Assembly (NCBI GenBank): GCA_030268105.1
Contig: BSDZ01000056.1
Span: forward strand, 1-64,000
Length of the DNA: 64,000 bases
Reading direction: 5' to 3'
Origin: Volvox africanus
Lineage: Eukaryota > Chlorophyta > Chlorophyceae > Chlamydomonadales > Volvocaceae
The translations under genes were made by a program, and so were the position numbers. This document shows positions 28,487 to 38,222 of the stretch, one piece after another (positions within the stretch are counted from its first letter, which is position 1; the number at the start of each line of letters is the position of its first letter). The notes beneath the pieces were generated by a model. The model did no database searches, had not been told where the DNA came from, and was given only the letters and a program-made list of their open reading frames with translations.

Positions 28487-29572
28487 CTAGTTGTTGTTCT
28501 CAAGTCTGCTATATGCGACTTGCAAGTGTTCGAAGGCTTTGAAGGCCAACACCCTGTGCTGCCCACCGAGCAGGTGACGGTGTGGGTTCACCTGCCACCT
28601 GAGCCTGTCGTACACAGCCTTCCGTCCCTGGGTTTTGAACTTTTCCGGAGCAAGCTGGAAGATGAGACGGTCGCCAAGTGCCTCATCTTCCAGATTGCTA
28701 AATGTGATCACCCACTCAACCACATCCGCATTTGTAAGCCCCTCAGTGGGTATGACGACATGGCTCACGTGGCCCAACCCGTTTTCTGCACTTTGGGTAT
28801 CTCCGCTTTCGGCCACGTCCCTCTCGTGGCACACCACATTATCCGCACTTTGGGTATCTCCACTTTCGGCCACGTCCCTCTCGTGGCACACCACATTCTC
28901 CGCACTTTGGGTATCTCCGCTTTCGGCCACGTCCCTCTCGTGGCACACCACGTTATCCGCACTTTGGGTATCTCCACTTTCGGCCACGTCCCTCTCGTGG
29001 CACACCACATTCTCCGCACTTTGGGTATCTCCGCTTTCGGCCACGTCCCTCTCGTGGCACACCATGTTATCCGCACTTTCGGTATCTCCGCTTTTGGCCA
29101 CGTCCCTCTCGTGGCACACCACATTATCCGCACTTTCGGTATCTCCGCTTTCGGCCACGTCCCTCTCGTGGCACACCACGTTATCTGCACTTTGGGTATC
29201 TCCGCTTTCGGCCACGTCCCTCTCGTGGCACACCACGTTATCCGCACTTTGGGTATCTCCGCTTTCGGCCATGTGCCTCTCGTAGTTAACCTCACTCTCA
29301 TAATTGCCGATATGGACCACTGGCACCTCGTGGTCGATTTTGCTCTTGATGCTCTGCGCATCCTGGTGTTGGAACACAGACACCTCATAGTCAAACCCAT
29401 CACTTTTGGTCCTATTTTTCCAGGGCTGAACTTCATGGTCAGGCTCACTGACGTCTGCCTCGTTGGGTATCTCCATAGGAACGACTGTCTGAGAACCCAT
29501 AATCCAGCCAGATATTTGCTGCATGGACGGCAACCTAAGTTGCCAGCACAGCACCTTCGGCTGCAGATGCAC
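28487..29572 (-). CDS. 19-aa repeat protein frame, unit 3 (361 codons)
   Basis: Same frame as in unit 4 with 8 copies of the 19-residue repeat, in full-length form. The open frame begins at a GTG inside GTGCATCTGCAG, which could instead be a splice acceptor (CTGCAG) at an exon start. The first ATG is about 20 codons in (MQQISGW). The plus-strand counterpart is 28418-29653. Differences between repeats include D/E at the ADN position and Q/E in GDTQ. Confidence 0.4.
   Translation of the reverse strand: MHLQPKVLCWQLRLPSMQQISGWIMGSQTVVPMEIPNEADVSEPDHEVQPWKNRTKSDGFDYEVSVFQHQDAQSIKSKIDHEVPVVHIGNYESEVNYERHMAESGDTQSADNVVCHERDVAESGDTQSADNVVCHERDVAESGDTESADNVVCHERDVAKSGDTESADNMVCHERDVAESGDTQSAENVVCHERDVAESGDTQSADNVVCHERDVAESGDTQSAENVVCHERDVAESGDTQSADNVVCHERDVAESGDTQSAENGLGHVSHVVIPTEGLTNADVVEWVITFSNLEDEALGDRLIFQLAPEKFKTQGRKAVYDRLRWQVNPHRHLLGGQHRVLAFKAFEHLQVAYSRLENNN
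28786..29284. repeat. 57-bp minisatellite, unit 3 (8 repeats)
   Basis: Eight in-frame copies of the 57-bp period. Variable positions are mostly single substitutions such as ACATTATCC/ACATTCTCC/ACGTTATCC and TTGGG/TTCGG. The pattern of variants along the array is nearly the same as in unit 4. Confidence 0.95.
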
Positions 29573-29575
29573 CGC

Positions 29576-30199
29576 GGTCGAAGAGAGAAATATGGTCCTG
29601 CGGCAATGGGCGAAAAATTAATTTTCTGTGACTTAAAATGGTTCAGGCTTTGACCTTGACCGTGAGGCGGCGGCGGCATCCCAATCACAAACAGCTACAA
29701 CGCAAGGAAAGCTGCCCATATAGTTAATTTTTAATTAAGCTTAGCAAAGACATCGGTGGAGTCAGCCACGAAAATTGGAAAAGGCTCGAGCGTGCCTTGG
29801 GTAGAAGACCTCGAAGCATGTCCGCGCCAGGTAGAAGATTCCACTGAGCATGGCTTTTAGGACGGGCCTAGCGACACAGCTCATGGTATCCGAATCCACG
29901 CAAACAAGCAAGCCTATCCAAAGACCAGGTGTGCTTGCAGCTTAAGGCTGCGGTGTGCGTATGTTGAAAGTCAAGTTGGATAGAGATAGAGTGTGCAGAG
30001 CAGGTAGCAGTAAACAACGTTGCATTTAAAACGCTGTAGTGAGAAAATGCGCACTGAACGGCCTAAGTAGCAAAAATTTGATGAAAGTACGGCGGAGAGT
30101 GTACCTCCATCATAATCTGCCCTGCCAGGGGCTTCCTTACATCTGTGAGAAACTTTGAGGTATTTCGTTGCTTACGGAAAGCTTTCAATCAATCCACGG
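29576..30199. other. Unit 4: no gene seen
   Basis: About 620 bp after the end of the 19-residue repeat frame. It contains the TTAATTTTTAATTAAGC AT-rich block near 29725 and no convincing frame, RNA gene or repeat. The equivalent stretch in the other units is equally featureless. Confidence 0.6.
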
Positions 30200-30547
30200 T
30201 CATGATGGCACAGGGAAGTTATGTGCATTCAGTACTAAGCTGGAATCACGGCCAGTAGCATCTGAGGACGACGCGAAGTTGAACCTCTTTTTAATAACTG
30301 AAACATGGGAAATGACAGGGTCTATTACTGCATCTGAAAAGGGCAAACCACCTCCTGGCTTTCTGAGAACCACAATTCCGAAGCAAACTTGATACGAAGT
30401 CGCACATGTACATGGAAGTATATGAACTATAATCACATTACTGTAGACATAATACAGGACACAGAATAGAATACACATATGTTTTGTAGGTTCCTTTGGA
30501 AGGCTTAGGGTTACTGCCCCGGGGAAGAACACTGCTTGCCAATACAT
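30200..30547 (-). CDS. Conserved open frame of 115 codons, unit 4
   Basis: Minus frame from an ATG (MYWQAVFFPGAVTL), with a hydrophobic stretch MCILFCVLYYVYSNVIIVHI near residues 24 to 43 and a polar C-terminal half. Identical or nearly so at 10783-11130, 40456-40803 and 51040-51387. In unit 7 (61513-61707) and unit 1 a CCTCCTGG to CCTCATGG change creates a stop after about 64 residues. In unit 3 (20010-20321) an indel alters the C-terminus. No family is recognised. A 74-codon plus frame without ATG overlaps it. Because copies are nearly identical, conservation here is not evidence of selection. Confidence 0.2.
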   Translation of the reverse strand: MYWQAVFFPGAVTLSLPKEPTKHMCILFCVLYYVYSNVIIVHILPCTCATSYQVCFGIVVLRKPGGGLPFSDAVIDPVISHVSVIKKRFNFASSSDATGRDSSLVLNAHNFPVPS

Positions 30548-30719
30548 ACTGCCTTCCGCGCATGCATGGCGCCGGCATGATGCTCGATGTAAATTACATT
30601 ACTCCAACGCGATGAACACCCGGGATAGATCTCGCTCAGAACCTCGCTCTGGCAACCAGTCACCTTCGCGATGCCCACCCGTTCGTTGGAGCTTTGCGCC
30701 CCACCCTAGCTGAGACCTG

Positions 30720-31052
30720 TTATGGCTTCGTCCAACACCTCCGTCTACTGCCTCCCCTTGGTCCGTAGCCCTTCTGCCCGGTCGCCTGACAACTGCCGCA
30801 CCCATTCACACCATCCCCGCACATGCAGCCCGTCTGGCGAGCTAAATAACGCATAATAGATTGGGGCATAACAAATTCACCACGCAACCAAATTTTGACA
30901 CGAAACAATCCAACAAACACGACGTGTTTTTTGTCCCGAGACACTCTGATTATGACTCCAGGGGGACACGTTGTGCTTAGGGCACACTGCCACACTAATT
31001 CAATGGTCAATGGTTGCACTTCATCCAGATGATGTAGATAGGTTGCAACCAT
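30720..31052 (-). CDS. Conserved open frame of 110 codons, unit 4
   Basis: Minus frame from ATG (MVATYLHHLDEVQPLTIELV) through CALSTTCPPGVIIRVSRDKK and VGLFRVKIWLRGEFVMPQS, ending in a Cys/Gly-rich tail. Also present at 20494-20823, 40976-41308, 51560-51892 (open further to 51949) and 61880-62212, and broken in units 1 and 2 by single-base losses. No family is recognised. It may be an exon of a decayed gene, or chance. Confidence 0.22.
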   Translation of the reverse strand: MVATYLHHLDEVQPLTIELVWQCALSTTCPPGVIIRVSRDKKHVVFVGLFRVKIWLRGEFVMPQSIMRYLARQTGCMCGDGVNGCGSCQATGQKGYGPRGGSRRRCWTKP

Positions 31053-31376
31053 CCAGATAGATCCTACATCTAGGGGGAAAACACCATCATTGGAACTTGC
31101 GCTTGGAATGAGCCTGCTTTGAGAATTATTTCAGAAATTATTCGGCGGAAGTTGTGGCCTGTTGTTGTACAGCGGTGGTGGGTTCAGGGCCCGCAGGACA
31201 AGAGTTGTGTCGGTCTACTTGAAGACGGAACAAGGAGATGAACGTTTGGAAGTTGAGATAGCAGTTTGAAGATTGGGATGTACGAACACACTGTCATGGC
31301 ACACTTCATGAACGGTTGGGAAATGTGGTGTTTGGTCTGTAAAAATGTCCAATGGGAACGCTGCCTCGACTAAACC

Positions 31377-31684
31377 CTAAGCTTAATGGTTACAACTGGC
31401 CATATGCCGCCTAGATGGCCGCGCGGGTTGACGAACGAACGTTTACGGTATGTCGGTAGGTTGCTTGATGTAGATATGTTGCAACCTTTTAAGCCATGCA
31501 AGCTGCAGCAACGGACTCTTAATGTGTCTGTCCTAGATGCCTGCTCGTAGATGTGGACTTTGGATAGGTTGGCCCTCCCCGATTCCTTGATCAACCGCTG
31601 CACTCACGCGTTTAGGAAGCAACAGCAAAACAATTACGCTTGGGATTTAACGACTCCCTGAAGAAATTATGTACACTTCATTTG
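31377..31684 (+). repeat. Inverted repeat arm A, unit 4
   Basis: The reverse complement of this segment aligns with 36453-36756 over about 300 bp, at roughly 75 to 85 percent identity by eye. The best blocks are GTAATTGTTTTGCTGTTGCT, CGCGTGAGTGCAGCGGTTGA, AAAGTCCACATCTAC and GTTGCAACATATCT. Equivalent arms lie at 1797-2103, 11959-12262, 21149-21460, 41633-41940 and 52216-52524. The arm is absent from unit 7. It is flanked by CCAATGG on the left and CCATTGG on the right. Confidence 0.8.
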
Positions 31685-31791
31685 GCCCACTCCCCTCCAT
31701 TGGTGCGCATATCCGTTAGGCTGATGGTTCTTTCCATCTATGCAACCTGGGAAATAGCAACAAAATATGCCGTGTGAGGATTAATGATATG

Positions 31792-31844
<53 letters not shown>
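31792..31844. repeat. CA microsatellite, unit 4
   Basis: About 26 uninterrupted CA dinucleotides after GATATGAA. Confidence 0.95.
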
Positions 31845-31847
<3 letters not shown>

Positions 31848-33600
31848 GGCAAGTGAACGTGCACGCCGCATGCCTGCACTAATTGGGAGTGCTTATTTTG
31901 CATCCCCAAACTCATCCATTTGCGCGCGAGGAGTGATTCGGGATGTTGGCACACCATGTCGCGCCGCGCCACGTTGTGCTGCCCCACGTCACGCGAGCAA
32001 ACTTCTAAATTCACAGAATTTTACATTTAAGCAGCGCAGCATATATACATATTTATAGCCAATATTACTGATAGCTCACTTTATCCAGGCCGCGGAATTT
32101 AAGAATCGAATAAAGGAGGTTCTTCAGCTTTAAAGATTCTGTCCGCCAGGCGCTGATCGCTTTGGCTGCCTCGTACAGTTAAATAAGAGTTCGAAATATG
32201 TCGAATTTACGTAGTCAGTTGCATTTATATGTGCAAGAGAAGTTCACATTACCAATGACCACAAACAAAGTAAAGAGCGAAGTAAAGCTTTCTATACTGA
32301 ATGTCATAGGGACAAACCAGAGCTGGGACTGCTCCGGGACAAACGCAAATGGTCATTTTTGCGGGCACAGGGGCTTATCCAACACTGCACCCATTCTGGT
32401 CTTGTAACAAATATGTTCCCCTGGCTTGATAGTTAGAAGTGTACCTTAAAATTGGGTCTGGGAAAATTGGGTTTGGAGGTGCATGGTGTTGGACCCTTAG
32501 CCTTTTCGAGCTCTTTGAGCAGTCTTGCTTACCCAAGCATTCATTTGTGCCTTTGATCTTGTCAAAAAAATGTAGTTAAGGTTTTTTAGATCAAAACAAG
32601 CTTATGAAGAAGAAATAGAACAAAATTCAAAATTATATAGAACATTAAGTAATAGACCAGAAGAAAGAACTGACCAAGTTATACGAAATTAAAAATGAGC
32701 TTTTACTAAGCGTTCACAATATTTTGCATTGACGCCCACATCTATGCTGCGGTGATGTTGCCTACCCGTCACGCCCTACCCTAGACGGACCACATGTAGC
32801 CATTCCCGCCTTCGTTCGAAGGCCTCCAATCAGCCCCAGATGCACAATAATCTTAACTCCAACTATCCAAACTTCCGAAGCCTACAGCTCCAAATCCTAA
32901 GCCCGTACCGACCGTTGCATGCCTCGCATCCGGGGTCTGAGTACAACATGTACAACATACAACTGATCGCTTAATAAATTATCAACTCCCCATATCTTCT
33001 GCCGGAAGCACAATGCAGAATTACCGAAAGTTCGAATACGTAGGCCGATAGGCCGATAGGCCGATAGCAGATGGACGCGGGAGAGAGAGTAGAGCCACGA
33101 GAGAGGAGAAGGAAACATGGCGGAACGTGTGGCGCTTACTACAACCCCCTGCTGCAAACCTCTCTCGGCAAAGTTGGAACGTAAGCCCGATCCTTCGTAA
33201 TAAGCAGCATTCTCATCCAGTTCGAATAGAATTTAGCAAGAACAGCAACACAGGAAGGGATAGAATCCCAATCTCAATCTTGACTTTGTGCCTTCCTCAT
33301 TATTACGCGGTTTTCACTCTAACTGCGCAATCCGGCACGACCGCCACGGCCGCGCCGCGAAATAACGACCATTCGTTTTCCAGGTCCTAATATGGCAGAC
33401 AACGGCCGAAAGGAAAGCCCGGTATTGCATAGTACATATCATCGTACTGCTCGTCCATGGCATCCCACAGATCCGAGACGCTGCCATCGGTGTGAAGCCC
33501 CTGCAGCCGTATATCCGTGCAGGGCCGCGCATAAGCCTAAGGGTTTTATCATTTGTACAACGGTAGGACATAAAAAGATTTGATCTGTCGTAACAAGTCA
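31845..33600. other. Unit 4: about 1.75 kb with nothing recognised
   Basis: Mixed composition. The AT-rich core (32560-32700) is flanked by GC-rich parts. Several 60 to 95 codon frames are open on both strands but lack family resemblance. One minus stretch near 33405-33515 reads GLHTDGSVSDLWDAMDEQYD after a CTGCAG acceptor-like site and ends at a stop. It could be a 3-prime exon of the sulfatase gene or of another decayed gene, but I cannot confirm it. Confidence 0.45.
33041..33067. repeat. GGCCGATA short tandem run
   Basis: Three tandem copies of a 9-bp unit (GGCCGATAG) in a conserved stretch. Equivalent sites are near 3460, 13627, 22794, 43301, 53895 and 62912. Units 2, 3 and 7 have GATATGCCG in place of the middle copy. 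Confidence 0.85.
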
Positions 33601-33610
33601 CCAGATAATC

Positions 33611-33651
33611 AGGGCCAGGGCCAGGGCCAGGGCCAGGGCCAGGGCCAGGGC
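33611..33651 (+). repeat. GGGCCA hexamer run, unit 4 (6 copies)
   Basis: Tandem GGGCCA lying about 200 bp beyond the last recognised sulfatase piece in gene sense. Copy number is 5 in unit 1 (from 4028), 5 in unit 2 (from 14195), 5 in unit 3 (from 23362), 6 in unit 5 (from 43870), 5 in unit 6 (from 54465) and 7 in unit 7 (from 63480). The evenly spaced GGG runs on the plus strand could form a G-quadruplex. Confidence 0.9.
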
Positions 33652-33848
33652 TAGCTCGGACGCCTAACCCGATAGGACACGAGTAGTAAGTTTGCTCCTC
33701 CCAAAGTGGAATACCAGGTCTCTTATCATCTTCCTTCCATCCATCCTTCCCGGTGCACCCTAGTAAGCACCTGGATTGCTGAGACCCACGGGTCCATGGC
33801 TTAGCATGCCCTCTGAGCCCCGCCCCATGAGCCCCACTCCCTACTCAC

Positions 33849-35916
33849 CGGCCAGCACTAACACGGTGGGGGCAATGTCAATGTGCTGCGTCGTGGTAAC
33901 CACCTTGGAGCCGGCAGCCAGACCCGGGCCCTGAGGCCAGGGACGACGGGTGGAGGGGTGAAGTCCAGGGATTTCTGCCACAAAAGGATAAGGGTTCTTG
34001 AGTATTAGGCTAGGAGGGCAAAGGACAGGCGGACGGAGGTTGGGACTACGATTTTAGGCGGGGGAGGCAGGGTTAAAGATGCAACAGAAAGGTGCGTGCA
34101 AGGATTTATGGCAAGGACGACGGAGGGCCTGGTTCTGGTGGCAGTGGTTGCCTCATGTTAAAGGAAGGAGGGGGCGATGATACGAAATCTACAATCTATA
34201 ATCTATATTATTATACACCTATCCCCACCCCACCCACGCCCCTCCCACCTAACGCCACGACCATCTCTCATCCACAGCTCGCATGCACCTCAGCGGCACT
34301 CGGTGGATCTCCTCTAAGAAGGTCACATTTGCGGCCGTGAGGGGGTCTCGCGCCCGCAGCCACGCTGGCTTCCCACTAACCCCCGGGTCATTCTGGGCGG
34401 TCGTGGCAGTGCCGCTCCACTCAGCTCCTCCCACAGTGTCAGGCCGCAAGTAAATAAGGCCTACGCGTTTGGATGGTGGCTGGCGTCGTCCCCGGTAGGG
34501 AATGTGGAATCAATCGGGGCGTAAGCTAAGTAGCCGCCAAGGCCGTGCATAATCGTAGAAAGAAGAGCGATGGGAACCGTGATGATGTATACTATCGGTG
34601 TTGTTGGCGACAGCGAAGAGGTGCTGCGAGAGACGTTGGTAGATGCAAGCAAAAGTTAATGTATGAGTGCTTGCCCCCTCCCCCCGCATTCACCTGTGTA
34701 TAGCGTGGTGTACCCAGCTTTCTGCAGCCAGGTGGGGAGCCACTCGCGATCCAAATCCAGCGCACGGAATTTTGCAGAACCTCCTGTATGTGAGGAAGGG
34801 GTTGTGGGTTCGCGGGCCAGGGCCTCGGGGATGACGAATTTAATTTGTGGAAAAATGGTTTCCGCGGCCAGACGGCGAACCCCTTGGGGTGGCAAAAGAA
34901 TGAATGGAAGAACGGAAGGACAGAACGAACTCGCTTTGTGGACGGCCCAGAAAGGGGAGGGGTCTGCGGTGAGAACAGGAAGGTTGACTAGGAAGGATGA
35001 TAGTGCCTAGAGTTGAAGGGATGCAGAGCCGCGGAGCGCGGAGGGCTGGCGGGTTTCAGTTGCTGTTGGGTCAAATGACAGTCATCCGTCCACCTCCGGG
35101 AGAGGGGTTGTCATCAATGGCCATTGGGGCGGCCTTTCCTTGTCTCCTGTCTCGCTCATAAATGTAAATCTGTGCTTAGAAAAAGGTGGTAATGAGAAAC
35201 TCTTAAATATGTCTGGTTCCGGAGCATGACCTACACCAAAACCCGGGTCCATGTTCGCTCCGCCAATTAACCTGACTGACGGTAATGACAAGGGGCCGCA
35301 CGTCGCAATGTGGCTTCGAAGCCACCCGTCCACCCAGGAATACTTCTTCCATCGGGGGAGATCGGGTATTACCGTCTGAGGCTTACGATCGTATCCAGGC
35401 TAGTCGGGGACGGCAGGGTGGAACCTGTCATTTAAAACTTGACGTACCGTGTGGTCCGAGCACGTCTGTGAAATTGGTATTGGGACTCAGCTGGCCGCGT
35501 TGGAGGCTGACCCGGGAAGGGCAGCAGATGGGAGTAGTGACGAAATGGTTCGTAAAGGTGACACCTGGTTTGCAGCAACATCGGGACATAACCGAATAAG
35601 GAACCGATGCCTGCAGGAACTGACAGGAAGATTACCAACTTCCAACAACCAACCATTTTTACTTACCAGCTCAAAGAATCTTGAACAACATCTATGATTC
35701 AAGAAAATTTCTGAACATTCCTGGTCGCGTCGTCGTGCACGAAAGTCGCACGTCGCCAAATGATTGATGGTCCGGTTACGATGCCCTTACCTCGGTCTCG
35801 CAAAAGCCGTTTCGTCGCCGGTACTGAGATTAATCTACATCATCTACAAGGATAAGGATAGAGTTTGGACGCCGTGCTACAGATGCCGAATATGTGATGA
35901 TACCCAGATACAGCAT
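33849..35916 (-). pseudogene. Arylsulfatase pseudogene, unit 4 (reference model)
   Basis: Decayed type I sulfatase, of the secreted algal arylsulfatase kind that removes sulfate from sulfate esters. Exon-like pieces lie in the expected order on the minus strand. Piece 1 (35830-35916) has an ATG, a hydrophobic signal-like stretch LYLGIITYSASVA, then RPNSILILVDDVD with the metal-binding Asp pair, then a stop. Piece 2 (35448-35610) has GSLFGYVPMLLQT and, one frame over, VTFTNHFVTTPI, CCPSR (35512-35526, the formylglycine Cys) and NTNFTDVLGPH, ending at GTACGT. Piece 3 (34694-34783) continues in phase with GGSAKFRALDLDREWLPTW and QKAGYTTLYTG. Piece 4 (about 34267-34420) has VSGKPAWLRA and TFLEEIHRVPLRC, ending AVDE. 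Piece 5 (33849-33930) has GPGLAAG and TQHIDIAPTVLVLAG, then GTGAGT. A GTAAGT donor lies near 35670. The DNGYH segment expected between pieces 4 and 5 is not seen. The family call is firm; loss of function is inferred. Confidence 0.82.
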
Positions 35917-36452
35917 TACATTTAGAAATCGCTTCCTTTGAAATTTCTTTGGATTAAACGATTTATTTGACGGAAATTCTTACGTGGAAATTCTTTACTC
36001 GACGGAAGAAGTATTTCAAGATATGCTCATTTCATGCAAAGCATGACGTTGGTTGGCTTGGGGGCTGTTGCCGTTATTGAACAAAAGGGTAGAACAAAGG
36101 TGAGGGACGAGAGGGGACTCATGTTTTCTTCATGTAGCGCCTATCACCCTACACTTGCCGCCTTCCGCCCGACCGCTGCATTGTAGCACGGAGCTGAACT
36201 TGTCTGCCGCGTCTGACTTCCTGCAATGGTAACTATGGAAACGCCTGGCACTTGCACACAATTCTTGATTCAGGGAACTAAAGAAAACAAGTTCGAGACA
36301 AAAAGGCAAATAAAATTGTTCGATGCTCTTACGAGCAAGCCCAATCGGTGAAGCTGTCACGTCGGAAGCGCGATGGATCAACGGTGAACTGACAAGACTG
36401 TCGAAGCTCCCAAACCAACGATTTGATTGCATTTGCATACTTGTGAGAATTA
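35917..36452. promoter_or_regulatory. Region upstream of the sulfatase start, unit 4
   Basis: About 530 bp upstream (gene sense) of the ATG at 35916. The proximal 150 bp are AT-rich and contain a repeated GGAAATTCTT motif (35973 and 35985). This is where a promoter would lie if the gene were once active. No TATA-like element can be assigned with confidence. The assignment is positional only. Confidence 0.25.
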
Positions 36453-36756
36453 AATAATGGTTAAGTGTATATGATCTTTCGGGCAATTGTTCAATCCCAA
36501 CCGTAATTGTTTTGCTGTTGCTTCATAAACGCGTGAGTGCCGCGGTTGACCAAGGAACCAGGGAGGTCGAACTTATCAAAGTCCACATCTACCAGCAGGC
36601 ACCTAGAATACACACATTTATAGTCCGTGCTGCAACTTGCATGGTATGAAAGGTTACAACATATCTCAAATTTCTCGTTTCTACCTTTCCAACATCCTGT
36701 TTCTGTCCTCTCGTGCGACTTAAAGGCGGCATCCATATGCCTACCCATTTGTTGCC
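36453..36756 (-). repeat. Inverted repeat arm B, unit 4
   Basis: Inverted partner of arm A, about 4.8 kb away, with the sulfatase pseudogene between the two. Equivalent positions are 6846-7146, 17024-17330, 26194-26500, 46708-47014 and 57298-57602. Small indels between the arms put any shared frame out of register, so the family looks non-coding now. It may be a short dispersed element present twice per unit. Confidence 0.8.
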
Positions 36757-36992
36757 TCGACCGGGTGCCTCAGGAATTAATTCCTAGCAATCAGCATCAC
36801 AATTGTACGGGCGAAAATAATCCAATGGAACGATTGAGCCAGTTTGAATACTTGTCGTTCAGATACGCTATAGATTCGAAGCTAGCATGAACACAGGCAA
36901 GGGCGTGTGTGTGGGTTATGTACATCTGGTTGGTCACACATGTGCAGAGGCTAAGGTTTCAGCATGCCCGTACATGTGGCAGGGTGGATTCC

Positions 36993-37660
36993 CGATGCGG
37001 ATGGAGCTTGCTCTGGTGTTGGTTTTGCAGACATATACAATGAATCACTTCTGCGCTGTATGTTAGCACACCAGCTATGGACAGGCAGAAAGCAACTGCG
37101 TGGACTCATGCGTGTCGTTGAGCATTAGACTACGTGTGTATCAGGCCTTGGCGCATGCTCTTTCACGCTTCGATGCCTTTGATTTTCCTTCAAACAGACT
37201 TATTATCGAACACGTTTCACTGGAAGATAAGCGCGTGGAAGGGAGATGCCACGAGAGAACTGTGCGTGTGGGGGCGTTGACGCGCGGCGGGCAGCAGCTG
37301 GGGCGCAATCAGTTGGGGCTCAGCCATATGGGCGCTTGCCAGGAGCCTCTTTGTCCGACACCATGGATCCGGCGCGATCCATGCACCCAGCGCACTTGTG
37401 AAGCGTATGGAGCTTGCTGTGTCGTTGATTATGCAGTTTTATTCATTGTATATGCGCTGTATGCACAACGAGCTATGGGTAGCCGGAGATGAACCGTTCA
37501 AATAAATGCATGTTGGGCATTAGACTACGTGTGTATGAGGCCGGATGGCCGTGTCTATTTATACATTGATCAGGACGTATTCACATACGGCTGGTAGAGG
37601 ATGCCACGGCATGGGAACAGTGACATCCACGACATTGTACGCCTGATGGCTGGTGCGTGC
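36993..37660. repeat. Internal direct duplication, period about 400 bp, unit 4
   Basis: Two diverged copies lie side by side: about 36993-37270 and 37398-37660. Shared blocks are ATGGAGCTTGCT (37000 and 37408), GCATTAGACTACGTGTGTAT (37120 and 37518), and a GAGATGCCACG/AGGATGCCACG block (37243 and 37598). The same pair is present in the other complete units, for example 7391-7660 and 7785-8045 in unit 1. It is an old duplication that preceded amplification of the unit. No convincing gene is seen in it, although a 130-codon plus frame without an ATG start spans 37100-37492. Confidence 0.65.
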
Positions 37661-38006
37661 TCGTGCCTTCATGCATATCTAAGTTGTGGAGGGGCTGCGG
37701 GCTGAATGTGTGTGTATGTTTGTGTATGATACGTTCACGTTCACTGTTTGGAAACTAGTTTGATAAGCCTCATCCCGCCGTTCGTATGGCCTATGGGTAT
37801 GTGTTTATACCCCTTCACGTGATATATTGATGACGAGCATGTGAACCATTCAGCTGTGTTGACTGCATTACCGAGCTACTAGAGCTGTGTAAACATCTTG
37901 CCGTATCCGTTAATTGTGTAGGCGTGTACTCAGACAGGAAGGGCACAGAAAACTGAAACATAATGACATCTTGTCACACTGTAGGGGCTACGCAGCAAAT
38001 ATGGAA

Positions 38007-38222
38007 TTATTGACGAGGGTCTGAGCTCAGGGTGTGTGTGGTTAAGAAAGTTACATGAAACACAAACAGAATTATGAAAGTACCAATCACGATATAGTAC
38101 AAAACAAAGGTATCAGAGTCTGCCCAATTAAGGGTGGTATCGAAAGACACCGAATATGAATTCAAAGCCCCATATACATGTTTCGTTCCAGGGACAGGCA
38201 AAGTGTCCAAGGAAGCTCCCAA
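38007..38222 (-). CDS. Exon-like frame with one membrane segment, unit 4
   Basis: Open minus frame that I do not recognise. It reads LDTLPVPGTKHVYGALNSYS, then FDTTLNWADSDT, then a clear hydrophobic span (VLYYIVIGTFIILFVFHVTF) and a short polar tail ending SDPRQ and a stop. There is no ATG at its start. The frame stays open upstream through VTTPETRDPG to a stop near 38290, so this looks like the last exon of a membrane protein with a cytosolic or lumenal C-terminal tail of about 14 residues. The GC-rich 39-bp minisatellite lies just upstream in gene sense. Function is unknown, and the frame could be chance. Confidence 0.35.
   Translation of the reverse strand: MGASLDTLPVPGTKHVYGALNSYSVSFDTTLNWADSDTFVLYYIVIGTFIILFVFHVTFLTTHTLSSDPRQ

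Larger units (their letters stand above)
19571..29575. repeat. Tandem macrosatellite unit 3 (about 10.0 kb, left end truncated)
   Basis: Third copy. It lacks the first roughly 260 bp of the unit because of the deletion joint with unit 2. From about 19580 to about 22900 it contains many small indels. After that it matches units 4 to 6 closely. It ends at the anchor at 29576 with a complete 57-bp minisatellite of 8 repeats. Confidence 0.92.

Noticed and set aside
28786..29284. Regular 57-bp repeats as a CRISPR array
   Set aside because: The whole 57-bp period is conserved, with no unique spacers between repeats, and the context is eukaryotic. It is a minisatellite.
31774..32058. Frame translating the CA repeat (THTHTH...) as a protein
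   Set aside because: It is a by-product of the microsatellite, and its length follows the repeat length in each unit.
32815..32860. tRNA-like GTTCGAAGGC motif
   Set aside because: A T-loop-like string is present, but no acceptor stem, anticodon arm or D arm could be fitted around it.
34200..34330. Plus-strand polypyrimidine tract plus CCACAG as a splice acceptor with exon MHLSGTRWISSKKVTFAA
   Set aside because: It looked plausible, but the same bases on the minus strand encode the sulfatase TFLEEIHR segment, which has family support. The plus reading has none.
37100..37492. 130-codon plus frame as a gene
   Set aside because: It has no ATG at its start, overlaps an old tandem duplication, and shows no family resemblance.
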